A stretch of 64,000 nucleotides of DNA from NCBI RefSeq assembly GCF_900187385.1, contig NZ_FYEY01000001.1:4216001-4280000 (forward strand), in the 5' to 3' direction. This DNA is from Streptomyces sp. 2114.4. Its GTDB lineage: Bacteria > Actinomycetota > Actinomycetes > Streptomycetales > Streptomycetaceae. Each line of letters opens with the position of its first letter. Within the stretch, counting starts at the first letter, position 1. The notes below the pieces were generated by a model that saw only the letters and a program-made list of their open reading frames with translations, made no database searches and had not been told where the DNA came from. Both the position numbers and the translations under genes were made by a program. Shown in pieces: positions 8,648-19,364 of the stretch.

Positions 8648-10522
8648 GTGGTAGCGCTGTCCTCCCCGCACACGACGGAAACCGTGTCCCGGAAAGGGCT
8701 GCCCGCGAACCAGCTCGCGGCCGCCGGCGCACGCAAATTCGTGCGCGCGCTGCTCACCGAGCGGGCGACGGCCCCGCCCGCCACGGCAGGGCCCGGTGCG
8801 GCGGCGATCAGCGCCGAACTCATCCACGATGCCGTCCTGCTCACCAGCGAGCTGGTCACCAATGCCGTGATGTACGCCGGTACCGATATCGACGTGACCT
8901 GTCGCCTGGAGCACGACGGGCCGGCGGCCGCCGAGAATGACGGAGAGCGCCGCCCGGCCAAGGCGGGCGTCGTGGTGGAGGTTTCCGACCGCCATCCCGC
9001 CCGGGGCGTACGCGGCGGGGTCGACGCCCGCACCGGAGAGCCGGGATTCGGACTCCAGCTGGTGAGCGCCCTGGCGGAGTCCTGGGGCGTGACCTACCGC
9101 CATGCGGTGAAGACCGTCTGGTTCCGCCTGGAGGCCACCGAGGGCGAGCCGCTGCGCGCCCGCGCCGCCCCCGCCGCGCCCCGCCGCGAGTCGCGCCGCC
9201 CCGAGCCTCCCGTACGCCTGGACCACCCCGTGACACCGCGCGGCCGCCCGCACGGGTTCGCCGCCGAATGGGCCGACCGCGGCGGCCCGTCCTTCCTCGC
9301 CGAGACCAGCGAACTGCTGGCCGGGCAGCTCGACCAGGACATGGTCACCGCGCTCGCCGCCCAGCTGCTGGTGCCCCGGCTCGCCGACTGGTGCGCCATC
9401 TGGCTCACCACGGAGGGTGGCGGGGTGCGGCTGTCGCGGGTCTGGCACGTCGACGAGCGGCGGATCACCCCGCTCCGCGCGGAGCTCGAACGGGACCCGC
9501 CGTCCGACATCATCCACACCGCCGGCAACCCCTGGCCCTGGCCGGAATGCGCCGGTGCGGCCCCTTCCGGCGGTTCCGCGCTCGCCTTCCCCCTGGTCGC
9601 CCGCGACACCGATCAGGGCATGCTGCTGCTCGGCCGGGCGGGGCACCTCCAGATGACCGACACCGTGGTGCGGATGGTCGAGGACGTGGCACGACGGGTC
9701 GCCCAGGCCGTGTACACCGCCCGCCAGTACACCCGGCAGACCACGATCAGCCTGGCGCTCCAGCGCCGGCAGCTGCCCGCCACGCTCGCCAGCATCCCCG
9801 GTGTCGACACCGCGATCGTCTACGAGCCGCACGGCGAGGGGCAGACCGTCGGCGGCGACTTCTACGACGTCTTCCCGATGGGCGACCGCCGCTGGTGCTT
9901 CCTGCTCGGGGACGTACAGGGCAAGGACCCCGAGGCGATGTCCGTCACCGGCCTCGCCCGCCACCTGGTGCGGCTGCTGGCCCGCGAGGGCCACGGCGTC
10001 GAGTCGGTGCTCGGCAGGCTGAATCTGGCCATGGCCGAGGAGAGCGCGGAGGCGGTGGAACTGGGCGGCGAGCAGGCCACCTCCCGCTTCCTGAGCCTGC
10101 TGTACGGGGAGCTGGAAGTCGATACGGGCGTCCCCGGGGCCCGCTGCACGGTCGCCAGCGCCGGCCACCCGCCACCGCTGCACATGTTCGTGGACGGCAC
10201 CGTGGAGCCGGCCTCCGACCCCCAGATGCTGCTCGGCATCGACGAGGGCACCGAATTCCACGCCAGCTCCTTCGCCCTCGCACCGGGCGAGACGCTGCTG
10301 TGCGTCACCGACGGCGTCACCGAACGCCGCTGCGGCAACTGGCAGTTGGACGACAACGACGGCCTGATCGAGGTGATGCGCGACGGCATGGGCCTGGGCG
10401 CCAAGGCCCTCGCCGAACACGTACGGCGCGCCGCCCACGACTTCGGCACCGGCCCGGTCGAGGACGATCTGTCGGTCCTGGTCCTCCAGGCGGTGACTCC
10501 GGCGGCTGAGCGGAGGGGTTGA
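8648..10522 (+). CDS. RsbW-like ATPase / GAF / SpoIIE-type PP2C phosphatase, OsaC-like
   Basis: 624 residues from a GTG at 8648. Residues about 20-165 form an RsbW-like ATPase (N-box ELVTNAVMY, then VVEVSDRHP and GFGLQLVSALAESWGV). Residues about 215-365 look like a GAF sensor. Residues about 385-620 are a SpoIIE/RsbU-type PP2C domain with the metal-binding GGDFYD, GDVQGKDP, DGVTE and a final EDDLSVLVL. Fusing an anti-sigma kinase with an anti-anti-sigma phosphatase is the hallmark of OsaC in S. coelicolor, where the gene is also divergent from osaAB. This copy appears to lack a separate PAS domain. Expected role: control of a SigB-class sigma factor after osmotic stress. Confidence 0.85.
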   Translation: MVALSSPHTTETVSRKGLPANQLAAAGARKFVRALLTERATAPPATAGPGAAAISAELIHDAVLLTSELVTNAVMYAGTDIDVTCRLEHDGPAAAENDGERRPAKAGVVVEVSDRHPARGVRGGVDARTGEPGFGLQLVSALAESWGVTYRHAVKTVWFRLEATEGEPLRARAAPAAPRRESRRPEPPVRLDHPVTPRGRPHGFAAEWADRGGPSFLAETSELLAGQLDQDMVTALAAQLLVPRLADWCAIWLTTEGGGVRLSRVWHVDERRITPLRAELERDPPSDIIHTAGNPWPWPECAGAAPSGGSALAFPLVARDTDQGMLLLGRAGHLQMTDTVVRMVEDVARRVAQAVYTARQYTRQTTISLALQRRQLPATLASIPGVDTAIVYEPHGEGQTVGGDFYDVFPMGDRRWCFLLGDVQGKDPEAMSVTGLARHLVRLLAREGHGVESVLGRLNLAMAEESAEAVELGGEQATSRFLSLLYGELEVDTGVPGARCTVASAGHPPPLHMFVDGTVEPASDPQMLLGIDEGTEFHASSFALAPGETLLCVTDGVTERRCGNWQLDDNDGLIEVMRDGMGLGAKALAEHVRRAAHDFGTGPVEDDLSVLVLQAVTPAAERRG

Positions 10523-10840
10523 CGGGGCAGGGGCGCGAGGGGAGCCGGGCCGCCGGAGACGGCCGGCCGCTTCGCCCCCCTGCGCCCGGCCACCCGTCTC
10601 CGTGGTCTCAGCCCCTGCCGCCGGCCTGCGTGAACACCGAAACAGGCCGTCAAGAGGACATAGGCGCACGGCATCACAAGGGAGCCCGCAGCTCCGCGCC
10701 ATGCGCCCGGAGGTGGCCCGCTCATGGCCGCATTTCTGCACGAGAGGGTAAGAACACACCTCGGAGGGCGTGACATACCGATTGGTATGCGCTGACAATC
10801 GCAGCACCACTACCCGCCCGTAACAAAGCGGAGGCACCCG
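10523..10840. other. Intergenic region before the acyl-CoA ligase
   Basis: No gene is supported in these 318 bases. The right end carries the CATACC/GGTATG palindrome described separately, 51 bases before the ligase start, and presumably the ligase promoter. Confidence 0.5.
10774..10789. promoter_or_regulatory. Palindromic operator CATACC-N4-GGTATG
   Basis: CATACCGATTGGTATG is a perfect 6-bp inverted repeat with a GATT spacer, ending 51 bases before the acyl-CoA ligase start. Symmetric sites of this form commonly bind TetR-family lipid regulators in actinobacteria. The cognate regulator is not in the immediate neighbourhood. Confidence 0.6.
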
Positions 10841-12490
<1,650 letters not shown>

Positions 12491-12527
12491 GCCGAAGGCG
12501 GCCGGGCGACGGCGGCGGCAGGGGCGT

Positions 12528-12561
12528 CCGGCCGCCGCCCGCCGCCCGCCGCCCGCCGCGG
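12528..12561. repeat. CCGCCCG-type tandem repeat between convergent genes
   Basis: A run of about four 7-base CGCCCGC units lies between the stops of the acyl-CoA ligase and the large kinase-like gene. With the upstream GGCGGCCGGGCGACGGCGGCGGC it can fold into a very GC-rich hairpin, so it may act as a bidirectional terminator. Confidence 0.4.
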
Positions 12562-12580
12562 GCAGTTCACTCGGTACGGG

Positions 12581-15500
12581 TCAGTTCGTGCCGATCTTGG
12601 CGAGCAGGTCGACGATCCGGGCCTGCACCTCGGCGCTCGTGGAGCGCTCCGCGAGGAAGAGCACCGTCTCGCCGGCCGCCAGCCGCGGCAGCTGCGCCGG
12701 GTCCATGTCGGCGGAGGTGTAGACGACCAGCGGCGTGTGGTCGAGCAGGCCGTTGGCGCGCAGCCAGTCGACGATCCCGGCCCGACGGCGGCGTACCTGC
12801 ATCAGGTCCATCACGACCAGATTCGGCCGCATCTGCGTGGCGAGGGTGACCGCGTCGGCGTCGCCGCCGGCCCGTGCGACCTGCATTCCGCGCCGCTCCA
12901 GCGAGGCGGTGAGGGCGCCCGCGATGGCGTCGTTCTCCTCGATCAGCAGCACCCGCGGCGGGTGGACCTCACTGTCGCGCGGGGCCAGCGCCTTGAGCAG
13001 GACCGCCGGGTCCGCGCCGTACGCGGCCTCCCGGGTGGCCTGCCCCAGACCGGCGGTCACCAGCACCGGGACCTCGGCCGCCCCCGCCGCCTGGCGCAGT
13101 GACTGCAGCGCGGTGCGGGTGATCGGCCCGGTCAGCGGGTCGACGAAGAGCGCCGCCGGGTACGCGGCGATCTGGGCGTCCACCTCTTCGCGGGAGTTGA
13201 CGATGACGGGGCGGTAGCCGCGGTCGCTGAGCGCCTGCTGGGTGGCGACGTCCGGCGCCGGCCAGACCAGCAGCCGGCGCGGGTTGTCCAGCGGCTCCGG
13301 CGGCAACTCGTCGTCCATCGGCATGGGCTGACGGTCCACCACCTCTATGGCGCCGTTCGGGCCGTCCAGCGGCTCGGGGCCCTCGCTGCCCTCGTCGGGC
13401 GCGGAGATGGCAAAGGCCCGCCCCTCGCCGGTGTCCATCAGATGAGGGTGCGGCGGGGACTGCGGCTGGGCGGGGGCCTGGTGCGGAGCCGGCGGTCCGG
13501 GCTGCTGTTGCTGAGGCTGCGGTGCACCGGGGTGCGGACGCGCCTCGGCCGGCATCGATCCGGCGGCCGCGCCCTCCTGCGGCGGCGCGGCGAGCTTACG
13601 GCGGCGGCCCGAACCCGCGGACGTGCCGCCGGGCGGTGTGCTGCCGGGCGGCGTGCTGCCCGGGGGCGTGCTGCCCGGCGGCACCTGCCCGCGCTGCTGG
13701 TCGGCGATCTGCTGGGTGAACGGCACGCCCTGCCCGAGCGTGCGCACGCTGAACGCCCGCCCGTGGGAGTGTCCCGCGGCGTGCGCGTCGTCCTCGGCGG
13801 CGGGCGGCAGCGGCTGACGGTGCGGGGCGGCGGGGCCGCCCTGCGGGGGTACGGGTGCCTGCCCCGCGGCCTCCTCGGCGGGGCTGGGGCGGCCACGCCG
13901 ACGGCCGGTGGGGGCGGGAGCGCCTGGCGCCTGGGGGTTCCGGGGGTCTTGGGTGGCGGCGGGGCCGTGGGGTGCGTGGGGTGGCTGGGGCGTGTTGGGC
14001 ACCTGAGGCGCACTCGCCTCCGGGGCCTGGGCCTGGGCGTGGGCCGGCGTCTGGCCCTGGGCGATCCCGGGCGCCGTGCCGGTGGCCGTACCCGTCGCCT
14101 CCGCCGGCTCGTTGTGCTGCGCCACGAGCCCTTCCGGGCCCGCCACGAACGTGCCGGACGACTCGGAATCGGCCATGGCGGCCGCCGCCCGCTCCTCGGC
14201 CGCGGCCCGTCTGGCCCGTCGCCGGCCGGTCGGCTCGCCGTCCCACTCGCCGTGCGCCGCACCGGAGTTGACGCCCGCTTCCAGCGCGTATTCCGGCTGT
14301 CCGCCGGCCCTCGCCTGCTCAGGACCGTTGGCCACCGGACGGCGCGCCCGACGGCGTCCCGTCCCGGCAGCCTCCTGCGGTCCGGCGGCCTCGTGCGGAC
14401 CGGCCTGTGCGGGCACCTGGTCGGCGGTCGCGGGCAGCGACTGCGGGGTGCGGTCCGCCGCGGCGGGCGGCAGCGCGAAGGCGGTACGTGCACCGGCCTG
14501 CTGCTGCGCCCCGGAAGTGGCGGCCGCCGATGCCCGCTCCCGGTCACCCTGCGCGGACCGTTCGGGCGCCTCGGCCAGTGCCCGGCGCGCCCGCCGCCCG
14601 CTCGGCTGTACGGGGCCGAGGCCCTGCGGCCCGCCCGGAGCCGGCGCCTGACCGGGAACATGCGGCTGCCCAGGAGCCGGAGTCTGACCCGGAACCGGGG
14701 TCTGCCCCGCGGCCGGCACCTGCCCCGACGCCGAGGCCTGCCCGGGAATCTGCGGACGGGCAGGAAGCGGTCGGGCAGGAACCGGAGCCGACCCCTGCGC
14801 GGGGACCGGGGCCGAGGCCTGCGCGGGGACCGGGGCCTGCCCGTTGGCCGACGGCGTCGCCGCGGGCCCCTGGGGACCGGCCGCCGGCCCACCCTGCGCG
14901 CCCGCCACCGGACCGTGTCCCGGCTGCTGCCCCGGTCCCGATGGCTGACTCGTTCCGGAGGGGAGCGCGGGCAGCCCGCCGCCCTCCGTGGCGTCCTGCC
15001 GTCCCCGGCGCCGTCCGGTCGGCGGCACGGACTCGGCACCCGTCATGCCCGGCGGCAGCCCCGTACCGTCCGCCGGCCGGCCGCCCTGTGTACCCGGCGC
15101 GCCGTCACCGTGCGGCGGATGGGCCCCACGGCCGCCCTCGGCCGCCCCGGGACCCGGGCCGCCCGTCCCCGTCCCACCGTCGTCCATGGCACCGTGCGCC
15201 ACACCGGCCCCCGGCCCCGTGCCCGGGTGCGTGCCGTGCTCCGCGCCCTGCTCCGCGCCCGAGTGCCGCGCACGGCGACGGCCGGTCGGCTGTGCCCCGT
15301 GTGCCTGCTCCGGCACCACGGCGCCGCGCTCCGCGCCACCGCCACCGAGCGGCCCACCGGCCCCACCACCGGTCCCACCGGAACCGCCAGGACCGCCGGA
15401 CCCACCAGAACCGCCGTCACCACCGGGGCGGCCCTCGTCGCCGCCCTCGTGCCCGTCGCCCCCCGGCCCCTGCTCGCCATTGCCCGAGCCCGGTCCCGTG

Positions 15501-17182
15501 CCGGTGCCGTTGCCCGAGCCGTCATCCGCGCCGTCGCCCGTGTCCGCCGCATTGCCCCGGGTGCCCCGCGCATGGGCAGCCGGTACCGGCATCACCGTCG
15601 TCTCATTGCCGGTCGGCCCGTCCGCCCGGTCCGCGCCGCCCGTCGCGCCGTCCACCGTCGTGCCGTCCGCCACCACCGGCAGCTCCAGCACATACGCACT
15701 GCCGCCCGCGCCGGGCCCGCCGCCGGGCACCTCATGCGTCTGCATCAGCCCGCCGTGCTTCCGCACGATTCCGCGGACGATCGGCTCATGGACCGGGTCG
15801 CCGCCGCCGAACGGCCCGCGCACCTCGATCCGTACGACATCACCGCGCTTGGCCGCCGCCACCACGATCGTCGAATCGCCGGGGATCGGCCCCGAACGCC
15901 CGCCGACGGCAGCCTCACCGGCCGGCATCCGGCCCGTCGAGTCCACCCCCGCGACATCCGCGATCAGATGGGAGAGCGCCTGGGCGATCCGCTCCGCGTC
16001 GACCGTCGCCTCTATCGGCGGCGCATGCACCGCGAACTGCGCCCGGCCGGGACCGATCAGCTCGATCGCGCCTTCCACGCCCGCCGCGACCACACCGTCC
16101 AGCGAAACCTTCGTGCGGTTGAGCTTTTCCTTGCCGGAGTCCAGCCGCTGATAGCTCAGGACGTTGTCCACCAGCGTCGTCATCCGGGCGTGACCGGCCG
16201 CGAGGTGGTGCAGGATCTGGTTCGCCTCGGGCCAGAGCTGGCCGGCCGGGTCGGAGGCGAGCGTGCCCAGCTCACCCTTCAGCTCCTCCAGGGGCCCGCG
16301 CAGCGCCTGGTCGAGCACCGCCAGCAGCTGGGTGTGCCGGGCCGCCAGCGAGTCGAACGCACGGCGGTCGGTGAAGGTCATCACCGCGCCGACGAGCTGA
16401 TCGCCGTCCCGCACCGGCGCCGTCGTCAGATCGACGGGCACCGCCCGCCCGTCCTTCGACCACAGCGCCTGCCCGCGCACCCGGTGCTTGCGCCCGGACT
16501 TGAGGGTGTCGGCCAGCGGGGTTTCCTCCCACGGCAGCGCCGAGCCGTCCGCCCGCGAGTGGTGGATCAGCGGGTGCAGCTCCTTGCCGCCCAGCTCGCT
16601 CGCCCGGAACCCCAGGATCTGCGCGGCGGACGGATTGACCAGGACGACCTTGCCCTCGGCGTCCACCCCGATCACGCCCTCGGCCGCCGCCCGCAGGATC
16701 ATCTCGGTCTGCCGCTGCTGGCGGGCCAGCTCGGTCTCGGTGTCCAGCGTCCCGGTCAGGTCACGGACGACGAGCATCAGCAGCTCATTGCCCGTGTAGC
16801 CATTGCGGTGATCGGCGTACGCGGCCTCGAAGGCGGACTCGTACGGGGTGCGCCCGTCCTCCAGGTTGGCGCTGGTCACCTCGACCAGCAGCTCGGTCCC
16901 GTCCGTCCGCCGCGCGACCATGCGGGTCGGCTTCGTCCGGCCGCCCTCGGTGTCCTCGTCCCGGCGCCGCATGGAGCCCGGGATGCGCTTGGAGTCGAAG
17001 GAGGGCAGCAGATCGAGCAGCCCGCGCCCCACCAGGGCCGTGCCCGGCGCCTCGAAGGTCTCCAGCGCGATGGAGTTGGCGTTGACGACCGTGCCGTTGC
17101 AGTTGACGAGCAACAGCGCGTCGGGGAGGGCGTCGAGTATGGCTGCGAGGCGAGCAGCGCCTCGGGATGGCCTGCTGCTCAC
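12581..17182 (-). CDS. Giant PAS/pseudo-histidine-kinase with degenerate tandem receivers and GRRRxR-repeat linker
   Basis: 1,533 residues. Residues about 10-130 and 155-275 are PAS domains. The region 285-360 has the shape of a HisKA dimerisation helix, but the H-box position reads LDQALRGPLEELKG, with Gln where the phosphoacceptor His should be. The HATPase-like part (about 370-510) lacks the N-box Asn and the DxGxGI motif. About 800 residues of Pro/Gly/Ala-rich linker carry seven GRRR-type motifs. The C-terminus has two receiver-like units: RLLVWPAPD..ALFVDPLTG, then VLLIEEND..LVVMDLMQ with YTSAD but no conserved Lys. It therefore looks like a scaffold or sensor pseudokinase, not an active kinase. 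No transmembrane segment is seen. Confidence 0.8.
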   Translation of the reverse strand: MSSRPSRGAARLAAILDALPDALLLVNCNGTVVNANSIALETFEAPGTALVGRGLLDLLPSFDSKRIPGSMRRRDEDTEGGRTKPTRMVARRTDGTELLVEVTSANLEDGRTPYESAFEAAYADHRNGYTGNELLMLVVRDLTGTLDTETELARQQRQTEMILRAAAEGVIGVDAEGKVVLVNPSAAQILGFRASELGGKELHPLIHHSRADGSALPWEETPLADTLKSGRKHRVRGQALWSKDGRAVPVDLTTAPVRDGDQLVGAVMTFTDRRAFDSLAARHTQLLAVLDQALRGPLEELKGELGTLASDPAGQLWPEANQILHHLAAGHARMTTLVDNVLSYQRLDSGKEKLNRTKVSLDGVVAAGVEGAIELIGPGRAQFAVHAPPIEATVDAERIAQALSHLIADVAGVDSTGRMPAGEAAVGGRSGPIPGDSTIVVAAAKRGDVVRIEVRGPFGGGDPVHEPIVRGIVRKHGGLMQTHEVPGGGPGAGGSAYVLELPVVADGTTVDGATGGADRADGPTGNETTVMPVPAAHARGTRGNAADTGDGADDGSGNGTGTGPGSGNGEQGPGGDGHEGGDEGRPGGDGGSGGSGGPGGSGGTGGGAGGPLGGGGAERGAVVPEQAHGAQPTGRRRARHSGAEQGAEHGTHPGTGPGAGVAHGAMDDGGTGTGGPGPGAAEGGRGAHPPHGDGAPGTQGGRPADGTGLPPGMTGAESVPPTGRRRGRQDATEGGGLPALPSGTSQPSGPGQQPGHGPVAGAQGGPAAGPQGPAATPSANGQAPVPAQASAPVPAQGSAPVPARPLPARPQIPGQASASGQVPAAGQTPVPGQTPAPGQPHVPGQAPAPGGPQGLGPVQPSGRRARRALAEAPERSAQGDRERASAAATSGAQQQAGARTAFALPPAAADRTPQSLPATADQVPAQAGPHEAAGPQEAAGTGRRRARRPVANGPEQARAGGQPEYALEAGVNSGAAHGEWDGEPTGRRRARRAAAEERAAAAMADSESSGTFVAGPEGLVAQHNEPAEATGTATGTAPGIAQGQTPAHAQAQAPEASAPQVPNTPQPPHAPHGPAATQDPRNPQAPGAPAPTGRRRGRPSPAEEAAGQAPVPPQGGPAAPHRQPLPPAAEDDAHAAGHSHGRAFSVRTLGQGVPFTQQIADQQRGQVPPGSTPPGSTPPGSTPPGGTSAGSGRRRKLAAPPQEGAAAGSMPAEARPHPGAPQPQQQQPGPPAPHQAPAQPQSPPHPHLMDTGEGRAFAISAPDEGSEGPEPLDGPNGAIEVVDRQPMPMDDELPPEPLDNPRRLLVWPAPDVATQQALSDRGYRPVIVNSREEVDAQIAAYPAALFVDPLTGPITRTALQSLRQAAGAAEVPVLVTAGLGQATREAAYGADPAVLLKALAPRDSEVHPPRVLLIEENDAIAGALTASLERRGMQVARAGGDADAVTLATQMRPNLVVMDLMQVRRRRAGIVDWLRANGLLDHTPLVVYTSADMDPAQLPRLAAGETVLFLAERSTSAEVQARIVDLLAKIGTN

Positions 17183-17374
17183 GACGACGCTTCCTCCCTG
17201 TTACCGCACCTTGCCGACCCACCGTGGCGGATCGCTGGAATGGAGTCTACGGGCACTTGCCCCAGGCGCGGAGGCGGATGACGAGGAGGTAATGCCACGG
17301 GCTTGTGCGACTCACCGCACGCCCGACATGTGCCCCTCGTCCTGACCTGGCGCGCTACTACGGCACGAACCGGG

Positions 17375-18346
17375 TCAGGAACTGGTCGACGGGAGCAGGG
17401 GTTCGAACCGGCCCCAGCGGCTGATCTCACACCCATTGGTGCGCCGGAAATCCGCGTTGACGGGGCGCCCCGCCCAGGTCCCGGTGACATGCGCGGTGGC
17501 CGGGCCGCCGTACATCATCGTGCAGTTCACGCCCTGCGGTACGGGTGCGAACGGGTCTTTGCCCCACTTCGTCATCCCGTCCAGCTTGGCGCAGGCGCCC
17601 TTGATGTGACGGTGGTTGCCGCCGCCCGGGTGGCAGTACAGCTCGAAGGTGCCGTTGCCGGCCGCCGAACCGGAGTCGTGGACGGTGACGGTGAGGTGGT
17701 CGGCGGGGGTACGGCGGTAAACCGGTGCGCCGTGGCCGGGGGGCGTGCTGCGGCCGGGAGACGTGCTGCGGCCGGGGGATGCGTCGTGGCCGAGGGGTGC
17801 GTTGTGGCCGGTGGGTGTGCTGTGGCCGAGGAGCGTGTCGTGGCCGGCGGTGGTGCCATGGTCAGCGGTGGTGCCGTGGTCAGCGGGGGCGCCGTGGTCG
17901 GTGGTGGTGCCGTGGCCGAGAAGTGCGCCGTGACGAACGGGAGCGGGGATGCGGTGATCTTCGGGTCCCTCGTGCCCGGCCGGTGTGCGCTGACCGAGGG
18001 GCGCGTCGTGACCGGCAGGCGTGCGGTGATCGAGAGGCGCGTCGTCTTCCACGGGTCTGCCGTGATCAACGGGTCTGCCGTGCTGGGTGCGGCCGTGCTG
18101 AGCGGCGGCCGTACGGTGCCCCACGCCCTTGATCCCGCCCCCGGACCAGTGGTGCCGCAACGGGATCGGGGCGGCCGACGCGGCGGGCACCGCCAGGACC
18201 AGCGCAGCGCTGACGGAGACGACGGACACGGCGGCGGTGGCGGAGACGCGGCCCGCGGCGGCCGTGGTGGCGGTCAGGCGGGTCACGGCCGTGGTGGCGG
18301 CGCTGGCGGCCGCGGCGAAGAGGGAGGACGTCCGGCGGTGCGGCAT
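17375..18346 (-). CDS. Secreted protein with His-rich repeat linker and subtilisin-inhibitor-like (SSI) C-terminal domain
   Basis: 323 residues from the ATG at 18346; the frame stays open upstream to 18550, but this start gives a long signal peptide ending near VLAVPAASAAP. A linker of some 150 residues consists of degenerate 8-10-residue repeats with GH or DH (for example ADHGTTADHGTTAGHD). The last 110 residues match Streptomyces subtilisin inhibitor: four Cys with SSI spacing, GACAKL, the reactive-loop segment VNCTMMYGG, GTWAGRPV and TNGCE. By alignment the P1 residue is Met, as in SSI. Likely a secreted serine-protease inhibitor held by an extended, metal-binding-prone arm. It stands alone before tRNA-Ser. 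Confidence 0.78.
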   Translation of the reverse strand: MPHRRTSSLFAAAASAATTAVTRLTATTAAAGRVSATAAVSVVSVSAALVLAVPAASAAPIPLRHHWSGGGIKGVGHRTAAAQHGRTQHGRPVDHGRPVEDDAPLDHRTPAGHDAPLGQRTPAGHEGPEDHRIPAPVRHGALLGHGTTTDHGAPADHGTTADHGTTAGHDTLLGHSTPTGHNAPLGHDASPGRSTSPGRSTPPGHGAPVYRRTPADHLTVTVHDSGSAAGNGTFELYCHPGGGNHRHIKGACAKLDGMTKWGKDPFAPVPQGVNCTMMYGGPATAHVTGTWAGRPVNADFRRTNGCEISRWGRFEPLLPSTSS

Positions 18347-18589
18347 CACGGGCTCCAGGGAGGCGAGTGCGAGGCGGTACGCGGTACGTACACGCCGGGG
18401 GCGCACGACGACGCGAGCCGCCACGGGCCCCGACACCTCTAACGCGCTGCCGCCCCCGACGTTGCGCTGCAGGAACGTCTTTGCCCGCCGGCCCGCGCGC
18501 CTAGTACCGTAGGGGGCGATTGGTGACAGCCCTGGGGGCTGTGCCATCATCTGGACACACCACAGCGTGCCTGCACGCGTGGGGTGTGT

Positions 18590-18680
18590 GGAGGCGTCGC
18601 CTAGTCCGGTCTATGGCGCCGCACTGCTAATGCGGTTTGGGGCTTACCCCCCATCGAGGGTTCAAATCCCTCCGCCTCCG
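18590..18680 (+). tRNA. tRNA-Ser (GCT)
   Basis: A full cloverleaf can be drawn: acceptor GGAGGCG pairing with CGCCTCC, anticodon loop CTGCTAA (anticodon GCT), a long variable arm typical of type II tRNAs, and the T-loop GGTTCAAATCC. Position 73 is G. It decodes AGC/AGU. A strong terminator follows. Confidence 0.95.
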
Positions 18681-18690
18681 CTCTTCTTCG

Positions 18691-18724
18691 TTCAGGCCCC
18701 GGTCCCCACCGACCGGGGCCTGAA
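18691..18724 (+). terminator. Rho-independent terminator after tRNA-Ser(GCT)
   Basis: TTCAGGCCCCGGTC at 18691-18704 pairs perfectly with GACCGGGGCCTGAA at 18711-18724 across a six-base loop, and is followed by CGCTTTT. Confidence 0.9.
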
Positions 18725-18872
18725 CGCTTTTCCGCGCCCCGAAGCGATCTTCAGTCCCCCCGCGAAGCGATTTCCCCCCGCAGACGCACTCCACTCCCCG
18801 CGCCAGCGGAGTGATCTTTCCTCCCTCCCCCTGCGGCCCCTTCACGCGGCACCCGGGTCACCCGCCGGAGGG

Positions 18873-19231
18873 ATCGACGCCAGCCACGCCCGCCGCGTCT
18901 ACCTTTTCGGCGCCCACCACGGCCGCCGGCACGGCCTGGCCTTCGACCCGGAGCTGCTGTACGAAGTGGCGCTCGTCACAGCCGACGTCGAACTCGACGT
19001 CCTCGGCATCGGCTACGACACCTTCCCCCTGGAAACCCGCGAGGCCGTCACCGCCGCCCACCCGCGCCCTGACTTCAAGCGCCGCATCCTCCACGCCTTC
19101 CACGCGGCCTGGCCCACCGCCCCCAGGCCACCTTCGGCAAGGTGAAGGCGGATCTCCTGGACCGCTCCGAAGAGGGCTACACCCGCCCGAACTTCGCCCG
19201 GATCATCGAGGGCACCCCCTGGCCCGATTAA
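18873..19231 (+). pseudogene. HD-domain family protein remnant (internal deletion plus frameshift)
   Basis: The frame translated near 18873-19110 gives RVYLFGAHHGRRHGLAFDPELLY, then jumps to ELDVLGIGYDTFPLETREAV and HPRPDFKRRIL. The text continues as ATFGKVKADLL..FARIIEGTPWPD in a different frame, ending at TAA 19229-19231. Intact relatives are about 190-220-residue HD-domain proteins of actinobacteria with an FHDLGL metal motif between the first two pieces; that motif is missing here. A frameshift occurs near 19115. No start codon or ribosome site is clear. The remnant lies between two tRNA genes. Confidence 0.75.
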
Positions 19232-19364
19232 CCCCCCGAACCTCCCCAGAGGCGCGTTTCCGCAGGTCAGAGGTGCTGCGAGCAATGGATTTCGCCTCAC
19301 GGCGCAGGTCATGTAATGTTGTTCCCGCAACGCCGACCGGCAAGAAAAACCGCCGGAAAGCCAA

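Noticed and set aside
13442..17281. A 1,279-residue plus-strand frame opposite the giant kinase-like gene
   Set aside because: Arg/Leu/Gly-rich shadow of the Pro/Ala-rich coding strand with no domains.
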